NCBI RefSeq assembly: GCF_030818485.1
Contig: NZ_JAUTAJ010000004.1
Location: 3,573,501-3,637,500 of the forward strand
Source of the DNA: Pseudoroseomonas cervicalis
GTDB taxonomy: Bacteria; Pseudomonadota; Alphaproteobacteria; Acetobacterales; Acetobacteraceae
Reading direction: 5' to 3'
Length of the DNA: 64,000 nucleotides
In this document: piece by piece, positions 35,293 through 44,488 of the stretch
Numbering within the stretch: position 1 is the stretch's first letter
Layout of the letters: each line of letters opens with the position of its first letter
Translations under genes and position numbers: made by a program
The notes under the pieces: generated by a model
Seen by the model: only the letters and a program-made list of their open reading frames with translations
What the model was told of the DNA's origin: nothing
The model's database searches: none

Positions 35293-37457
35293 GGCACCGC
35301 ACGCCGACCCTGCTGCAGATGGAGGCGACGGAATGCGGCGCCGCCGCGCTCGGCATCGTGCTGGCGCATCACGGGCGCTGGCTGACGCTCGAGGAGCTGC
35401 GCCAGCGTTGCGGCGTCTCCCGCGATGGCAGCCGCGCCGCCAACATCGCCCGCGCCGCGCGCGCGCTCGGGCTGGAGGTGCAGGCCTTCCGCGCCGAGCC
35501 GGAGGCGCTGGGCGAGGTGGCGCTGCCCGCCATCCTGCATTGGGGCATGGACCATTTCGTGGTGCTGGAGGGGCGGCGCGGCCGGCACTGGTTCATCAAC
35601 GATCCGGCGCGCGGCCCGCGCCGGGTGGAGGAGGCGGAGTTCGGCCGGCAATTCACCGGCGTGGTGCTGGCGCTGCAGCCGGGGCCGGAATTCCGCCGCG
35701 GCGGCGCGCCGCCCTCCGTCTCGCGCGCCCTGGCGGGGCGGCTGGACGGCGCCTGGCCCGGCTTCGCCCTGCTGCTCGGCCTCAGCCTGCTGCTGCTGCT
35801 GCCGGGGCTGCTGCTGCCGGCGGCGGCGCAGCTCTTCATCGACCAGGTGCTGGTGGCGCGGCTGCAGGACTGGCTGCTGCCGCTGCTCGGCGGCATGGTG
35901 GCGCTGGCGCTGCTGATGGCCGGGCTCACCCGGCTGCAGCTCAGCCTGCTGCTGCGGCTGGAGACGCGGCTGGCGGTACAGGGCTCCGGCCGCTTCCTGG
36001 AGCGGCTGCTGCGCCTGCCGCTCGGCTTCTACGCGCAGCGCCATCCGGGCGATGTCGCCACCCGGGTGCTGCTGAACAACCGCCTCGCCATCCTGCTGGC
36101 CGGGGAGCTGGGGCGCGCCCTGCTGGCGCTGGTCGGCGCCCTGGTCTACCTGGCCGCCATGCTGGCCTATGCGCCGGATCTGGCGGCGGTGGTGGCCGGG
36201 CTCGCCGCGCTGAACCTGCTGGCGCTGCAGCTTTCCGCCCGGGCGCTGGCCGATGACAATCACCGCCTGCTCTCCGAGACGGCGCTGGGCCAGGGCGAGG
36301 CGCGGCAGGGGCTGCAGCTGCTTGAGGCCTATCGCGCCAAGGGGGCGGAGGCGCTGCTGCTGCGCCGGCTGGTGGCGCGGCAGGCGCGGGTGCTGGGGCT
36401 GCGCCAGGGCCTGGCGCTGCGCCGCGCGGTGGTGGAGGCGCTGCCCGCGGCGCTGGCCGTGCTGGCCGCCGGCGCCGTGCTGGTGCTGGGCGGCCAGCGC
36501 GTCATGGCCGGGCAGATGAGCGTCGGCGCCCTCGTCGCCTTCCAGGGGCTGATGGCCGGCTTCGCCGGGCCGCTGGCGCAGCTCACCCAGCTCGGCGCGC
36601 AGTTCCAGGATGCGCGCGCCTACCTCGCCATGCTGGACGACACGCTGCGCCACCCCCTGGCCGAGGAATTCTCGCCGGTGGCGGAGGCGGCGCCGCTGGC
36701 GGCGCCGGCCCTGGCGGCCGCCCCCGTCACGGGCCGGCTGCGCGGCGCGCTGGAGCTGCGCCGGGTCAGCTTCGGCCATGCCCGGCTGGGCCCGCCGCTG
36801 CTGCGCGACATCTCCTTCCGGCTGCCGCCGGGGGCGCGGCTCGGCCTGGCCGGCGGCTCGGGCTCGGGCAAGTCGACGCTGGGCGGGCTGATCGCCGGGC
36901 TGCACACCCCGTGGTCGGGCGAGGTGCTGGTGGATGGTAGGCCGCTCGCCGCCTGGCCGCGCGCGCGGCTGCGCGGCGACCTGGCCCTGGTCGACCAGAA
37001 TGTCGTGCTGTTCGAGGGCAGCGTGCGCGACAATCTGACGCTGTGGGACCCGACCCTGTCGGAGGAGCGGCTGCAGGCCGCCTGCCACGACGCCGCCATC
37101 CACCTGCCGATCCTGCAGCGCGGCGGCTATGGCAGCCCCGTCGCCGAGGATGGGCGCGACCTCTCGGGCGGCCAGCGCGCCCGGCTGGAGCTGGCCCGCG
37201 CCCTGGCGATGGAGCCGCGCATCCTGGTGCTGGACGAGGCCACCGCCGCGCTGGATGCGGTGACCGAGGCCGAGGTGCTGGCCAATCTGCGCCGCCGCGG
37301 CTGCACCCTGGTGATGATCGCGCACCGCGCCTCGGCGCTGCGCGATTGCGACGAGGTGCTGGTGCTGGAGCAGGGCGCGGTCATCGAGCGCGGCGCGCCG
37401 GCGGCGCTGCTGCGCCAGGGCGGCGCCTTCGCCCGGCTGCTGGCGGAGGCGGCGTGA
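35289..37457 (+). CDS. C39 peptidase/ABC exporter (NHLP type, processing subunit)
   Basis: 722-residue transporter that cuts double-glycine leaders while exporting the cargo. The N-terminal C39 domain has the full catalytic set: Gln10, Cys16 in TECGAAAL, His89 in DHFVVLEG and Asp105 in NDPARG. Six-helix membrane domain (about 150-430), then an ABC ATPase with Walker A GGSGSGKST (about 520), signature LSGGQRAR and Walker B ILVLDEATAALD. The GTG start overlaps the hlyD-like stop. Its natural substrates are probably the two GG-leader proteins encoded just beyond the next gene. Confidence 0.92.
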   Translation: MRHRTPTLLQMEATECGAAALGIVLAHHGRWLTLEELRQRCGVSRDGSRAANIARAARALGLEVQAFRAEPEALGEVALPAILHWGMDHFVVLEGRRGRHWFINDPARGPRRVEEAEFGRQFTGVVLALQPGPEFRRGGAPPSVSRALAGRLDGAWPGFALLLGLSLLLLLPGLLLPAAAQLFIDQVLVARLQDWLLPLLGGMVALALLMAGLTRLQLSLLLRLETRLAVQGSGRFLERLLRLPLGFYAQRHPGDVATRVLLNNRLAILLAGELGRALLALVGALVYLAAMLAYAPDLAAVVAGLAALNLLALQLSARALADDNHRLLSETALGQGEARQGLQLLEAYRAKGAEALLLRRLVARQARVLGLRQGLALRRAVVEALPAALAVLAAGAVLVLGGQRVMAGQMSVGALVAFQGLMAGFAGPLAQLTQLGAQFQDARAYLAMLDDTLRHPLAEEFSPVAEAAPLAAPALAAAPVTGRLRGALELRRVSFGHARLGPPLLRDISFRLPPGARLGLAGGSGSGKSTLGGLIAGLHTPWSGEVLVDGRPLAAWPRARLRGDLALVDQNVVLFEGSVRDNLTLWDPTLSEERLQAACHDAAIHLPILQRGGYGSPVAEDGRDLSGGQRARLELARALAMEPRILVLDEATAALDAVTEAEVLANLRRRGCTLVMIAHRASALRDCDEVLVLEQGAVIERGAPAALLRQGGAFARLLAEAA

Positions 37458-40258
37458 GCGAAGCGCCGGGCGATGCGCCGGACGGGCTGATCCGCCTGGA
37501 GCCGGGCCAGAGGCTGGTGCTGGACGCGCCGCTGCTGCTGCTGAAGGGCGAGGTGCAAATCTTCGCCCAGCTGCGGGAGGCGGGGGAGGGGCCGCGCTGG
37601 GCCTTTGGCGGCCTCGGCCCCGGCGCCCTGCTGCTGGGCGCGCCCGAGGAGCGGGAGGCGCTGTTCGCGACCGGCGAGGCCGAGCTGCTGCCGGCCGGAT
37701 CCATCCCGCCCGAGGCCGCCCTGGCCTGGGCGGCGCTGCTGGCCACCGGGCTCGGGCGGCTGCTGGGGCCGCGGCCGGCGCTGCAGGCGCTGCTGCGGCC
37801 GGGCCAGAGCCGCGCCTTGCCGGATGGCGCCGGCTTCGCCCTGGCCGAGCCGGGCTGGCTGTCCTGCGAGGGCGGCGCCGCCAGCCTCTACGGGCTGGTC
37901 CCGCTGCCGGACGGGCTGCCGCTGCCGCCACAGGCCTGGGCCAGCCTGGAGGGCGCCGCGCTGGTCGCGGTGCGGCCCGCCGGCACCGCCGATCTCGCCG
38001 CGCTGCGGGCGCTGACGGCCAACGCGCTGGAGGCGCTGCCGCTGATCCGCGGCCTGGCCGAGGTGGATGCGCGCAACCGCGAGCGCCTGCGCGCCGCGCG
38101 CGAGGCGGCCGAGGCGCATGCGACGGCCGAGCGCCTAGCCGGCATCCTGGGCAATCCGCCGCCGCCGCCGCCCGTCCAGGCCGATGATTCGCTGTTCCGC
38201 GTGATGCAGGCGGTGGCCGCGGCGCAGGGCGCGCGGCTCTCCCGCCCGGCCGCGCAGCGCGAGGCCGATCTGGACCGGCTGCCCGAGGCGGAGGAGATCG
38301 CCCGCGCCTCCGACCTGCGGCTGCTGCCGGTGCGGCTGCCGCCCGGCTGGTGGCGGCGCGATCTCGGCCCGCTGCTCGGGCGCGACGCGCGGGGGCAGCC
38401 GGTGGCGCTGCTGCCGGGACAGCGCGGCTACCGGCTGCGCGACGGGGCGGGGGCGGAGCGGCGGGTGGATGCGGCGCTGGCCGCCGGCCTCGCGCCCCAG
38501 GCGGGCGCCCTGCTGGCGCCGCTGCCGGGCACGCCGCTGGGCCTGGCCGCGCTGCTGCGCTTCAGCCTGCAGGGCAGCTCCGGCGATGCGGCGGTGATCC
38601 TGCTGGCGATGCTGGCCGGGGCGCTGCTCGGCCAGCTGATGCCGCTGGCCACCAGCCTGGCCTTCGCCCTGCTGGTGCCGGCCGGGCTGTCGGGCGCGCT
38701 GGCGCAGCTCGGCCTGGCCATGGCGGTGCTGGCCGGGCTGCTCTACGCCGCGCGGCTGACCGCCGAGGCGACGCGCCAGCGGGTGGAGGCGCGCGCCGGG
38801 GCGCGGCTCGGCGCCGCGCTGTGGGACCGCATCCTGCGCCTGCCGCTGCCGGTGCTGCGGCGCTACGCCACCGGCGATCTGGCGGCGCGCACCGGCGGCG
38901 CCATCGCCCTGCCGGCGGCGCTGCGCGGCCTGGCGGCCAGCGGCGGCGGCGCGCTCGCCATGCTGCTGAGCAGCGCCGCGATGATGCTGTGGTACGCCCC
39001 GGCGGCGGGGGCGGCGGCGCTTGGCTGGTCGCTGCTCGGCCTGCTGCTGGCCGGCTTCGCCGCCTGGCGGCAGGAGCGCGCCTTCGCCGATGGCGAGGCG
39101 CTGGAGGGGCTGGCCGACAGCCTGGTGCTGCAATATGTCCAGGGCGTCGCCAAGCTGCGCGTGGCGGCGGCCGAGAGCCGCGCCTTCCGCCGCTGGGCCG
39201 ACCGCTTCGCGGCGCTGCGCGGGCGCAGCGTGCGGGCCCGCGCCGTGGGCTACTGGCACGATGCCTGGCTGGCGGCCAGCCCGGTGCTGCTGGCCGCCCT
39301 GGCCTATTGGCTGCTGGCGCCGCAGCACGACCCGGCCAGGCCGGCGGTGCCGCCCATGCCGCTGTCGCAGGTGATGGGTTTCCTCAGCGCGATGGGGCTG
39401 CATGTGGCGGCCGCCGCCCAGCTGGCGCAGGGGCTGCTGGCGCTCGGCATGCAGCTGCCCGGCTGGCGCTATGCCAGGCCGCTGCTGGAGCCGGTGCCGG
39501 AGCGCGCCGCGGGCGGCGCCGATCCGGGGCGGCTCTCCGGCGCGCTGGACCTGGTCGGGCTGCATTTCGCCTATCCGGGCGGGCCGCCGGTGCTGCGCGG
39601 CGTCCAGGCCCGCATCGCGCCGGGCGAGTTCGTCGCCATCACCGGCCTGTCGGGCGGCGGCAAGAGCACGCTGCTGCGGCTGGCGCTGGGGCTGGAGCGG
39701 CCGCAGGCCGGCGCCATCCTGTTCGACGGGCAGGAGCTGGGCGGGCTGGACCCGGTGCTGCTGCGCCGCCAGATCGGCACCGTGCTGCAGGGGGAGAAGC
39801 TGCCGGCGGGCACCATCCTGGAGGCGGTGCGCGGCCTGTCCGGCGCCGGCGAGGCCGAGATCTGGCAGGCGCTGCGCGACGCCGCCATCGCCGAGGAGGT
39901 GGCCGCCATGCCGATGCGGCTGCACACGCTGATCACCGATGGCAGCCGCACCCTCTCCGGCGGCCAGGTGCAGCGGCTGCTGCTGGCGCGCGCCCTGGCG
40001 CAGCGCCCGGCGCTGCTGCTGCTGGACGAGGCGACCAGCGCGCTGGATGGCGCGACCGAGGCGGCGGTGACCGCGGCGCTGGACCGGCTGGCGGTGACGC
40101 GGCTGGTGGTGGCGCACCGCCTGCCCACCATCCGCCGCGCCGACCGCATCCTGGTGCTGGACCAGGGGCGGGTGGTCGAGGCCGGGAGCTATGACGCATT
40201 GCTGGCCGCCGGGCGCGGCTTCGCCCGGCTGGTGGCGGCCTCCGGCGCGCCGGGCTGA
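37454..40258 (+). CDS. Second ABC exporter of the NHLP-type system (no peptidase)
   Basis: 934-residue ABC transporter. The long N-terminal region (about 1-360) has no C39 cysteine motif and includes a regulatory-type beta-rich part and a helical linker (ALEALPLIRGLAEVDARNRERLRAA). A six-helix membrane domain (about 370-650) and an ATPase with GLSGGGKST, LSGGQVQRLLLARAL and LLLLDEATSALD follow. This layout matches the permease/ATPase partner of NHLP export systems. It probably forms a heterodimer with the C39 transporter. GTG start overlapping the previous stop by four bases. Its stop lies 28 bases from the convergent cargo gene. Confidence 0.88.
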   Translation: MSEAPGDAPDGLIRLEPGQRLVLDAPLLLLKGEVQIFAQLREAGEGPRWAFGGLGPGALLLGAPEEREALFATGEAELLPAGSIPPEAALAWAALLATGLGRLLGPRPALQALLRPGQSRALPDGAGFALAEPGWLSCEGGAASLYGLVPLPDGLPLPPQAWASLEGAALVAVRPAGTADLAALRALTANALEALPLIRGLAEVDARNRERLRAAREAAEAHATAERLAGILGNPPPPPPVQADDSLFRVMQAVAAAQGARLSRPAAQREADLDRLPEAEEIARASDLRLLPVRLPPGWWRRDLGPLLGRDARGQPVALLPGQRGYRLRDGAGAERRVDAALAAGLAPQAGALLAPLPGTPLGLAALLRFSLQGSSGDAAVILLAMLAGALLGQLMPLATSLAFALLVPAGLSGALAQLGLAMAVLAGLLYAARLTAEATRQRVEARAGARLGAALWDRILRLPLPVLRRYATGDLAARTGGAIALPAALRGLAASGGGALAMLLSSAAMMLWYAPAAGAAALGWSLLGLLLAGFAAWRQERAFADGEALEGLADSLVLQYVQGVAKLRVAAAESRAFRRWADRFAALRGRSVRARAVGYWHDAWLAASPVLLAALAYWLLAPQHDPARPAVPPMPLSQVMGFLSAMGLHVAAAAQLAQGLLALGMQLPGWRYARPLLEPVPERAAGGADPGRLSGALDLVGLHFAYPGGPPVLRGVQARIAPGEFVAITGLSGGGKSTLLRLALGLERPQAGAILFDGQELGGLDPVLLRRQIGTVLQGEKLPAGTILEAVRGLSGAGEAEIWQALRDAAIAEEVAAMPMRLHTLITDGSRTLSGGQVQRLLLARALAQRPALLLLDEATSALDGATEAAVTAALDRLAVTRLVVAHRLPTIRRADRILVLDQGRVVEAGSYDALLAAGRGFARLVAASGAPG

Positions 40259-40286
40259 GCCGGCGGCGATCCGCGGCCGCGCGGCC

Positions 40287-40724
40287 TCAGCCCGTGGACT
40301 TGCCCGTCTGGTCCGGGCCCGGCGCGCCGCCATGGCCGCCGCCGCCGCCGGCCAGGCCCGCCGGCTTGCCCATGCCGGCCATGCCGGCCATGCCGGCGGC
40401 GAGGCTGGTCGCGCCCCCCACCACCTGCGAGACCATCGCCGCGATCGCGCCGGACATCATGCTTTCCGCCTGCGACTGCAGCTCGCCGGCCTGCTGCTGC
40501 AATTGCTGCTGCTGGGCGCTCTGCGACGCCTGCCGGTCCTGCAGGGCCTGGTCCCGCTGCTGCTGCGCCTGCTCCGTCATGAGCTGGCCGAGCGTCGCGA
40601 AGAGGTCGGCCGCGTCGCCGCCCGGGATCTGCGGCATTGTCGGGCCGGAGGCCTGGCCGGTGCCGCCATGCACCTGCTCGAGGGCATCCTCCGGAAGCGG
40701 CTGGAGCGCGGCGTTGCGGGTCAT
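40287..40724 (-). CDS. Double-glycine-leader exported protein 1 (translocator-like)
   Basis: 145-residue protein. Residues 1-21 are a class II leader ending VHGG, with conserved ALxPLPEDALExVHGG, predicted to be cut after Gly21 by the neighbouring C39 transporter. The mature part has a Gln-rich helical stretch (about 45-85, likely coiled coil), then a hydrophobic/amphipathic segment (about 90-118: MMSGAIAAMVSQVVGGATSL and a GMAGM repeat), and a Gly-rich tail. The order of coiled coil then glycine-rich hydrophobic segment recalls SctB/EspB-type translocators of type III secretion; this is a resemblance by eye only. Tandem with a second such gene; a moderate gagg ribosome site lies upstream. 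Confidence 0.75.
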   Translation of the reverse strand: MTRNAALQPLPEDALEQVHGGTGQASGPTMPQIPGGDAADLFATLGQLMTEQAQQQRDQALQDRQASQSAQQQQLQQQAGELQSQAESMMSGAIAAMVSQVVGGATSLAAGMAGMAGMGKPAGLAGGGGGHGGAPGPDQTGKSTG

Positions 40725-40821
40725 GGCGTGCCTCGTCGCTGGAGGGGAGTGGGGCACTGCCCGGCGCCGGGGGCGGCGGCGACCGGCCGGCAATGCCCGT
40801 GGCGGGCCCCGGCCCGCGGCC

Positions 40822-41529
40822 TCAGCCGCGATGCTTGCCGGTGGCCTCTGTCGCGGACCCGCCGAGGCCGATGGAGGTGCCGCCCACGGTGACTGTCGCG
40901 GTCGGGCTCCCCGTGCCCTGGCCGGTGAAGAGCGGCAGCGCCGACTGGAACATGTGGATCATCTCCGGCTGGCTCAGATGGCCATCCTGCATCGCCTCGG
41001 AGAAGCTGTGCAGGAAGTCGTAGGGGCCCGGCTCCTGGCCGTGCTGCAGCAGCATCTGCTGCACCTGCGGCTGTTCCAGCACCGGCTGCAGATAGCCCCA
41101 CAGGGTCTCCAGGCTCTGCTGGGCCACGGTCATGAGCGAGGCCGTATTGCCGCCCGGCATCTGCGGGGCGGCGACCTGCACGGCCGCGAAAAACTGGACG
41201 ATGGCGCCGAGCTGCTCGAAGGCCATCCCGATCTTGTCGGCGACCGAGCCGGAGCCGTGCTTGTCCATCGCCTCCTGCATCTTGGCCGCCATCTCGTTCA
41301 TCTTGTCCTGCTTCTCCTCGATGGAGGATTGCATGGCCGACTGGGCGTGCGTGATCTGCTGATCCTGGGAGTCCGCATTGTCCTGCCGCAGCGCCAGCAG
41401 CTGCGACACCAGATCCGCATCGTCGCCGGGCTGCCCGCTCGTCCCCGGCAGCGCGATCTTCCCGGCGCCGCCATGCACCAGCTCGAGGGCGTCCTCCGGA
41501 AGGGGGTGGAGCGCGGTGTCGGGGGTCAT
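40822..41529 (-). CDS. Double-glycine-leader exported protein 2 (translocator-like)
   Basis: 235-residue protein whose 21-residue leader is identical to that of the downstream neighbour at 16 positions and ends VHGG. The mature part begins with a short linker. A charged helical region follows (about 45-95, SAMQSSIEEKQDKMNEMAAK, likely coiled coil), then a hydrophobic segment (about 98-120: IGMAFEQLGAIVQFFAAVQVA). A helical region (about 130-205) and a Gly/Thr-rich tail complete it. No Sec signal, no cysteines and no modification-enzyme gene nearby. Cargo of the adjacent NHLP-type exporter is the best reading. A pore-forming or membrane-inserting role is inference. It is divergent from a LysR gene. 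Confidence 0.75.
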   Translation of the reverse strand: MTPDTALHPLPEDALELVHGGAGKIALPGTSGQPGDDADLVSQLLALRQDNADSQDQQITHAQSAMQSSIEEKQDKMNEMAAKMQEAMDKHGSGSVADKIGMAFEQLGAIVQFFAAVQVAAPQMPGGNTASLMTVAQQSLETLWGYLQPVLEQPQVQQMLLQHGQEPGPYDFLHSFSEAMQDGHLSQPEMIHMFQSALPLFTGQGTGSPTATVTVGGTSIGLGGSATEATGKHRG

Positions 41530-41761
41530 GGCCTGACTTTCGGAGCGAGGGTGGTGCGAAGCCGGAATGGTTCCCGCCTGTGTCGCATGCCTGACGCCGC
41601 CATGCCCGCGCCGAGTGGGTCATCACGCTGACGTGAAGCGCTGCCATGGCGGTTGGCGGAGGGCGGAGCCGGGGTGGCAGGGGCCGCGCGCCGGCGCATT
41701 GGCCCGCCCGCGCCGCGCATTGTAGGCTGGGCCATCTCCACCCTCCGCGGCAGGCCTCGCC

Positions 41762-42727
41762 ATGTTCGATGGGCGCATCATCAGCGGCATCACGGTCTTC
41801 GTCGCGGTGGCGGAGGCGGGCGGCTATGCGCGCGCCTCGCAGCATCTCGGCCTGTCGCGCTCGGGCGTCGGCAAGGCGGTGGGCCGGCTGGAGGAGCGCA
41901 CCGGGCTGCGGCTGTTCGACCGCACCAGCCGCGCGCTGAAGCTGACCGATGAGGGGCGCGCCTTCCTGGAGGAGGTGCGGCCGCTGCTGGACCGGCTGGG
42001 CCAGGCGGCGCGCCCGGCGCGGCCGGACGAGCTGCGCGGCCGGCTGCGGGTGACCTGCGACGCCGCCTTCGGCACCTATCTGCTGATGCCGAGCCTGCCC
42101 GAGCTGGTCGCGCGCCACCCGCGGCTGAAGGTGGAGCTGCTGATCCGCGACCGCACCGACAATCTGCTGGCCGAGGGCGTCGACATCGCCGTGCGCTTCG
42201 GCGAGCCCGAGGCGCGCGACCTGCACAAGCGGCTGCTGTTCCGCAGCCGCGTCGTCACCTGCGCCACCCCGGCCTATGTCGCGCGGCACGGCCTGCCCGA
42301 CCGGCCGGAGGCGCTGCTCGACGGCCATCAATGCCTGCGCCTGCTGGATGACGTCACCGGCCGGCCGCATGGCTGGAGCTTCCTGAACGAGGCGGGCGAG
42401 CCGCAGCGCATCGCCGCCGAGGGCAGCGTCACGGTCAATGACGCGCCCTCGCTGATGGCCGGCATCCAGAGCGGCTTCGGCATCGGCCGGGCGCTGGATT
42501 TCATGGTGGAGGCGGAGCTGCGCGCCGGCAGGCTGGTCGAGCTGCTGCCAGATTGGAACCACGCCACCTGGCCGGCCTACATGTATCTGCCGGCCCGCGC
42601 GCATCGCTCCGCCGGGCTCGAGGCCTTCAAGGCCTTCATCCTGTCGCGGCCCTTCGCCAACGCCGCGGCGATATCGGCGCCGCTGATGCCGCTCCCCGCG
42701 GCGGCCGCGCCGGCGCGGCAAGGCTGA
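41762..42727 (+). CDS. LysR-family regulator
   Basis: 321-residue LysR protein of the CrgA/DsdC-like subgroup: N-terminal GITVFVAVAEAGGYARASQHLGLSRSGVGKAVGRLEERTGLRLF (key HTH positions), wing DRTSRALKLTDEG, and effector domain with VRFGEPEARDLHKRLLFRS. It diverges from the cargo gene of the export cassette across 232 bases and lies upstream of a molybdenum oxidoreductase operon in the same direction (also 232 bases). Either could be its target. Confidence 0.88.
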   Translation: MFDGRIISGITVFVAVAEAGGYARASQHLGLSRSGVGKAVGRLEERTGLRLFDRTSRALKLTDEGRAFLEEVRPLLDRLGQAARPARPDELRGRLRVTCDAAFGTYLLMPSLPELVARHPRLKVELLIRDRTDNLLAEGVDIAVRFGEPEARDLHKRLLFRSRVVTCATPAYVARHGLPDRPEALLDGHQCLRLLDDVTGRPHGWSFLNEAGEPQRIAAEGSVTVNDAPSLMAGIQSGFGIGRALDFMVEAELRAGRLVELLPDWNHATWPAYMYLPARAHRSAGLEAFKAFILSRPFANAAAISAPLMPLPAAAAPARQG

Positions 42728-42959
42728 GGCGCGGCCGCTTCCCGCACGCCGCGGACCTCCCGGCGCCGCTCCGGCGCGGCGCGCTTGTCGCCAAATCCTC
42801 CCCGCTGCACCGACAGCTTGGCGCTCAACGCGGCGCCGCTCCGGTCGTTACCAGCGGCGCGCCCTGCGGTTTCGGACAGGGCGGCTGACAGAATCGCGGG
42901 AAGCGGGTGCGCCGCAGGGCGCCGGGACCCGGGACCGCGCCAGCGATCAGGAGGGTGTC

Positions 42960-43502
42960 ATGAACTGGACGGAAGCCGATCAGACCCTGGAGACGAGGCT
43001 GGAGGTGAATGGCGAGGCGCGGCTGCTGCGCCTCGACCTGCGCGTCACGCTGCTGGACGCGCTGCGCGAGCATCTGCGGCTGACCGGCACCAAGAAGGGC
43101 TGCGACCACGGGCAATGCGGCGCCTGCACCGTGCTGGTGAATGGCCGCCGCCTGAACAGCTGCCTGACCCTGGTGGCGATGCATGATGGCGACCGCATCA
43201 CCACCATCGAGGGGCTCGGCAGCCCCGAGGCGCTGCACCCGCTGCAGGCCGCCTTCATCGAGAGGGACGGCTTCCAGTGCGGCTATTGCACGCCGGGCCA
43301 GATCTGCTCGGCCATCGGCATGCTGGACGAGATCCGCGCCGGCTGGCCGAGCCATGTCTCCGCCTCGCTGGAGGGGGCCGCCACGCCGGAGCCGGCGGAG
43401 ATCCGCGAGCGGATGAGCGGCAATCTCTGCCGCTGCTCGGCCTATCCCAACATCGTCGAGGCGATCGGCGACTACGCCGCCGGGACGGAGAAGAACTCGT
43501 GA
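42960..43502 (+). CDS. Aldehyde oxidoreductase 2Fe-2S subunit (PaoA-like, no signal peptide)
   Basis: 180-residue small subunit of a xanthine-oxidase-family enzyme. The plant-type [2Fe-2S] cysteines are Cys48, Cys53, Cys56 and Cys68, and the second cluster uses Cys107, Cys110, Cys157 and Cys159 ([14 protein letters not shown]). There is no Tat or Sec signal, unlike PaoA of E. coli and unlike the second set in this window, so this enzyme is probably cytoplasmic. A gaggg ribosome site precedes the ATG. The stop overlaps the GTG of the FAD subunit by four bases. Confidence 0.9.
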   Translation: MNWTEADQTLETRLEVNGEARLLRLDLRVTLLDALREHLRLTGTKKGCDHGQCGACTVLVNGRRLNSCLTLVAMHDGDRITTIEGLGSPEALHPLQAAFIERDGFQCGYCTPGQICSAIGMLDEIRAGWPSHVSASLEGAATPEPAEIRERMSGNLCRCSAYPNIVEAIGDYAAGTEKNS

Positions 43503-44488
43503 TCGGCTTCGGTTATGCCCGCGCCGCCAGCGTCGAGCAGGCGCTGCACGCCGCCGCGGAGCGGCCTGAGGCGCGCTTCATCGCCGGCGGCACCAATCTG
43601 CTCGACCTGATGAAGCTCGGCATCGAGGCGCCGACCCAGCTGGTGGACATCAACCGGCTCGGCCTGCCCGCGGTGGAGGAGACGGCGGAGGGGGGCTTGC
43701 GCATTGGCGCGCTGCTCAGCAATGCCGAGCTGGCCGCGCATCCGCTGGTGCGCGCCCGCTACGCGGTGCTGTCGCGCGCCATCCTGGCCGGCGCCTCCGG
43801 CCAGCTGCGCAACAAGGCGACCACGGCGGGCAATCTGCTGCAGCGGACGCGCTGCTATTATTTCTACGACACCGCCAGCCCCTGCAACAAACGCCAGCCG
43901 GGCAGCGGCTGCGCGGCGCAGGGCGGCTTCAACCGCATCATGGCGATCCTCGGCACTTCCGAGCACTGCATCGCCAGCCATCCTTCCGACATGGCGGTGG
44001 CGATGCGCGCGCTGGACGCGGTGGTGGAAACCATCCGGCCGGGCGGCGAGCGGCGCGAGCTGACCCTGGACGACCTCTACCGCCTGCCGGGCGACACGCC
44101 GCAGCGCGAGCACAACCTTGAACCGGGTGAGCTGATCCTCTCGGTGCGCCTGCCGCCGGCGCCGCCCGGGCGCCAGCTCTACCGCAAGGTGCGCGACCGC
44201 GCCTCCTATGCCTTCGCGCTTGTCTCGGTCGCCGGCATCGTCGCCGTGGCGGAGGGGCGCATCGCCTCGGCGCGGCTGGCCTTCGGTGGCATCGGCGCCA
44301 TGCCCTGGCGCAACCGGGAGGCCGAGGCGGCGCTGACCGGCGCCGAGCCCGGCCCGGCCCTGTTCGACCGCGTGGCCGACATCGTGCTGCAGGGCGCGCG
44401 CGGCCAGGGCGGCAATGACTTCAAGATCCCGCTGCTGCGGCGGACGCTGTCCGCCTGCCTGGCGCAACTGACGGAGGCCTCGGCATGA
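43499..44488 (+). CDS. Aldehyde oxidoreductase FAD subunit (PaoB-like)
   Basis: 329-residue FAD-binding subunit. Features: [13 protein letters not shown] (FAD pyrophosphate loop), [10 protein letters not shown], and [20 protein letters not shown] followed by [10 protein letters not shown]. The cysteines around RTRC and CNKRxPGxGC match the extra [4Fe-4S] site described for PaoB-type subunits. GTG start overlapping the previous stop; its own stop overlaps the large-subunit ATG. Electrons pass from the Mo subunit through the 2Fe-2S clusters to this FAD. Confidence 0.9.
   Translation: MIGFGYARAASVEQALHAAAERPEARFIAGGTNLLDLMKLGIEAPTQLVDINRLGLPAVEETAEGGLRIGALLSNAELAAHPLVRARYAVLSRAILAGASGQLRNKATTAGNLLQRTRCYYFYDTASPCNKRQPGSGCAAQGGFNRIMAILGTSEHCIASHPSDMAVAMRALDAVVETIRPGGERRELTLDDLYRLPGDTPQREHNLEPGELILSVRLPPAPPGRQLYRKVRDRASYAFALVSVAGIVAVAEGRIASARLAFGGIGAMPWRNREAEAALTGAEPGPALFDRVADIVLQGARGQGGNDFKIPLLRRTLSACLAQLTEASA

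Noticed and set aside
34860..37931. Minus-strand frame of about 1000 codons opposite the C39 transporter
   Set aside because: An Ala/Arg/Gln-rich shadow frame with no domain; the plus strand has complete family motifs.
40287..41529. Reading the two GG-leader genes as type III secretion genes of a real T3SS
   Set aside because: No SctN, SctV, SctC or chaperone genes are present, and the double-glycine leaders with an adjacent C39 transporter explain export better.
42728..42959. Possible small gene or riboswitch in the gap upstream of the first PaoA-like gene
   Set aside because: No conserved structure or supported short frame; only GC-rich sequence and the ribosome site of the next gene.
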